DNA from: Nostoc sp. ATCC 53789
GTDB lineage: Bacteria > Cyanobacteriota > Cyanobacteriia > Cyanobacteriales > Nostocaceae
Assembly (NCBI RefSeq): GCF_009873495.1
Contig: NZ_CP046703.1
Location: forward strand, 6,940,001-7,004,000
Direction of reading: 5' to 3'
Length of the DNA stretch: 64,000 nt
The notes under the pieces were generated by a model that made no database searches, was not told the DNA's origin, and saw only the letters and a program-made list of their open reading frames with translations. This document shows, piece by piece, positions 62,315 to 64,000 of this stretch; within the stretch, counting starts at the first letter, position 1, and each line of letters opens with the position of its first letter. A program made the position numbers and the translations under genes.

Positions 62315-63523
62315 TTAAACCAGCGCTGCTGTTGCTTTCACAGCAAAAATTTTCTCAATCACATCTTCTACTACCTTATCTGGTGTAGAAGCACCAGAAG
62401 TGATTCCCACGACAATTTCACCATCTGGCAACCAGTTTTTTGTAGTTATTAACTGCCCATTTAATTGCCGATGTTCTATAGAATCTCCTGATTGAATCCG
62501 CTCAACAGTATCAATGTGATAAGAAGGAATTCCTCGCTCAAAAGCAATTTGTTGTAATTGAGTAGTATTCGATGAATTAAACCCACCAATTACTACCATT
62601 AAATCCAAGTTATGTTCCACCAATTCCAACATTGCATCTTGGCGTTCTTGGGTGGCATCACAAATAGTATTGAAGCTTTGGAAATGCTGATTTAACTCTA
62701 TGGGGCCATACTTCTGCAACATAGTCCGCTCAAAAAGCTTTCCGATTTGCTCAGTTTCGTCTTTAAGCATCGTGGTTTGGTTAGCAATCCCAACTCTTGC
62801 TAAATCTTGATCGGGGTCAAATCCTGCTGAACAAGCTTTAGCAAATTTTGTCAGAAATTCTTCACGGTTGCCACCATTGATAATATAGTCAGCAACATAT
62901 TGTGCTTCTTGCAAATTCAACACAATTAAATACTTGCCAGCAAAGGAACTAGTTGCAACTGTTTCTTCGTGCTTATATTTACCGTGAATTATTGATGTAT
63001 AATCGATTTTTTTGTGCTTTTCTACTGTATTCCAAACTTTAGATACCCAAGGACAAGTTGTATCAACAATTTTGCAGCCTTTATCGTGAAGGATCTGCAT
63101 TTCTTGAACGCTAGCCCCAAAAGCGGGTAATATCACTACATCACCAGTGCCAACAACAGAAAAGTCTTTATCCTTTCCTTCAATGGGGATGAATTCTACT
63201 TCCATCTCCTGCATACGCTGATTTACAGAAGGGTTATGGATAATCTCGTTAGTAATCCAGATGTGTTCTGTGGGAAAATGCTGACGAGTTTCGTAGGCCA
63301 TGGCCACAGCCCGTTCTACACCCCAACAAAAACCGAAGGCTTGTGCTAGTCTGATCGTCACATCACCCCGTTGCAGAATGTAATTGCGATCGCGAATTTC
63401 TTGAATCAAGTTACTCTGATATTCAGATTGCAACTGGGTAGCAACTTCTGCTTGATGACCAAAGCCCTTGCGATTGTAATTTTCGGAATGTTGCAGGCTG
63501 CGCTTAAAAGCTTTTGTATCCAT
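62315..63523 (-). CDS. ispH: 4-hydroxy-3-methylbut-2-enyl diphosphate reductase (IspH/LytB)
   Basis: 402 residues, the cyanobacterial/plant long form. It performs the last step of the MEP pathway, making IPP and DMAPP. The three [4Fe-4S] cysteines are seen in AFGFCWGVERAV, VDTTCPWVSKVW and TICDAT. The catalytic Glu/Thr region is ANQTTMLKDET, and IGGFNSSNTTQL and GITSGASTPD complete the family motifs. The N-terminal ~60-residue extension is typical of oxygenic phototrophs. The ATG at 63523 begins MDTKAFKRSLQHSENYNRKG as in relatives. Confidence 0.97.
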   Translation of the reverse strand: MDTKAFKRSLQHSENYNRKGFGHQAEVATQLQSEYQSNLIQEIRDRNYILQRGDVTIRLAQAFGFCWGVERAVAMAYETRQHFPTEHIWITNEIIHNPSVNQRMQEMEVEFIPIEGKDKDFSVVGTGDVVILPAFGASVQEMQILHDKGCKIVDTTCPWVSKVWNTVEKHKKIDYTSIIHGKYKHEETVATSSFAGKYLIVLNLQEAQYVADYIINGGNREEFLTKFAKACSAGFDPDQDLARVGIANQTTMLKDETEQIGKLFERTMLQKYGPIELNQHFQSFNTICDATQERQDAMLELVEHNLDLMVVIGGFNSSNTTQLQQIAFERGIPSYHIDTVERIQSGDSIEHRQLNGQLITTKNWLPDGEIVVGITSGASTPDKVVEDVIEKIFAVKATAALV

Positions 63524-63639
63524 TAGATTTGTCTATTTCAACCACTATTTTTTATTTTCTCGCGCCCAGACGAGATTTATACACAGTTGTATTCAAAAAT
63601 ATTATCAGAGAGGGGGAAAGGGAAAAGGATTTAATGCCT

Positions 63640-64000
63640 TTACCCTTTACCCTTTAACCTTTTCCCCTCTTCTTCTTGCTGGGATTTTAATTCGATTTCG
63701 CTATAAATCTGCAATGCAGAACGCCAAACTATATACCCTTCGGGACTTAAATGTAAGCCATCAGTAGTAAATTCGCGGCGGAGATTTCCTTGCTTGTTAG
63801 TAAACAGGGGATATAAATCAAGATATTTGACACCTTTTTTGGTAGAAATACTTTGCAGTTGCTGATTCAACCCCTGAATGCGAATATTGGCAACAGCTAG
63901 AAGTTTATCTCGTCCTTTCCAGGTTGCTTCCTCTGCCCCATGTGGCAAAATCGATTGCACAACAATTTGCGCGGTGGGATGCCTCTTTCGGAGGTAATTG
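63640..64000 (-). CDS. SGNH/GDSL hydrolase, C-terminal part (cut by window edge)
   Basis: The frame stays open to position 64000 (RKRHPTAQIVVQSILPHG), so the N-terminal part lies outside. The visible part has the SGNH block containing the Ser-His-Asp-type catalytic pair, TDGLHLSPEGYIVWRSAL (DxxH). The family hydrolyses esters on lipids or cell-wall sugars. The C-terminal tail (KSQQEEEGKRLKGKG) is encoded by a purine-rich repeat (CCTTTACCCTTTACCC on the plus strand), so the protein has probably run into a dispersed repeat at its end. Confidence 0.85.
   Translation of the reverse strand, partial: NYLRKRHPTAQIVVQSILPHGAEEATWKGRDKLLAVANIRIQGLNQQLQSISTKKGVKYLDLYPLFTNKQGNLRREFTTDGLHLSPEGYIVWRSALQIYSEIELKSQQEEEGKRLKGKG

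Overview
The window comes from a filamentous, probably heterocyst-forming cyanobacterium close to Nostoc. The evidence is the high density of HIP1 sites (GCGATCGC), many heptameric short tandem repeats, a 16S-tRNA-Ile-tRNA-Ala-23S operon with a Nostoc-type spacer, an rbp-rpsU pair, and a protein carrying the 'Mo-dependent nitrogenase C-terminus' domain. Everything here was read by eye; no database search was run.

Layout. 1-2.5 kb: start of an rRNA operon on the minus strand (23S 5' end, tRNA-Ala, tRNA-Ile, complete 16S, promoter). 2.5-16.4 kb: mostly housekeeping genes (glyQ, a ComEC-like channel, rpsU, an RRM protein, tldD, an adenosine-deaminase-like enzyme, mutL), plus a pentapeptide-repeat protein, an inactive-looking rhodanese, a Uma2 nuclease and a short unlisted ribbon-helix-helix gene at 6840. 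16.6-21.4 kb: a stress-gene neighbourhood (GlsB/YeaQ, CsbD, TIGR02587-TIGR02588 membrane pair, a YflT-like/ChaB protein, Dps, a small exported protein). 21.9-31.2 kb: a GCS2-family ligase, the nitrogenase-C-terminus protein, obgE, a sulfonate-type binding protein, a tandem VWA-VWA-coiled-coil module, an HxlR regulator, a ferritin-like protein and a lipoprotein nuclease.

31.2-36.8 kb: a sugar ABC permease and purN were once divergent neighbours. Their shared 5' region is now duplicated. Between the copies sits a 1077-residue caspase/helical-repeat/membrane-anchor/FGE-sulfatase fusion, and the copy next to purN carries a 21-bp minisatellite. 37-42.6 kb: an aldehyde dehydrogenase, a nitrilase-fold protein lacking two of three catalytic residues, and two red-chlorophyll-catabolite-reductase (RCCR)-like proteins around an NmrA-type reductase. 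This is a possible tetrapyrrole-breakdown cluster. Start codons of two of its genes lie inside heptamer repeat arrays.

43.1-48.6 kb: a histidine kinase followed by three nested insertion sequences: an ISL3-family element interrupted by an IS4-family and an IS630-family element, each with a recognisable target duplication. 49-57.6 kb: a divergent pair, penicillin-binding protein 1C and a giant lipoprotein alpha-2-macroglobulin without the thioester motif. 57.7-64 kb: a small conserved protein, a two-GAF histidine kinase paralogous to the first, cobL/cbiET, ispH, and an SGNH hydrolase cut by the window edge.

Recurring themes are coding genes that have absorbed dispersed repeats in frame (mutL, pbpC), MITE-like elements with matching ends at separate places, and several enzyme folds with missing catalytic residues. 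The strongest candidates for something new are the RCCR/NmrA/ALDH/pseudo-nitrilase cluster and the caspase-FGE fusion in its duplicated setting.
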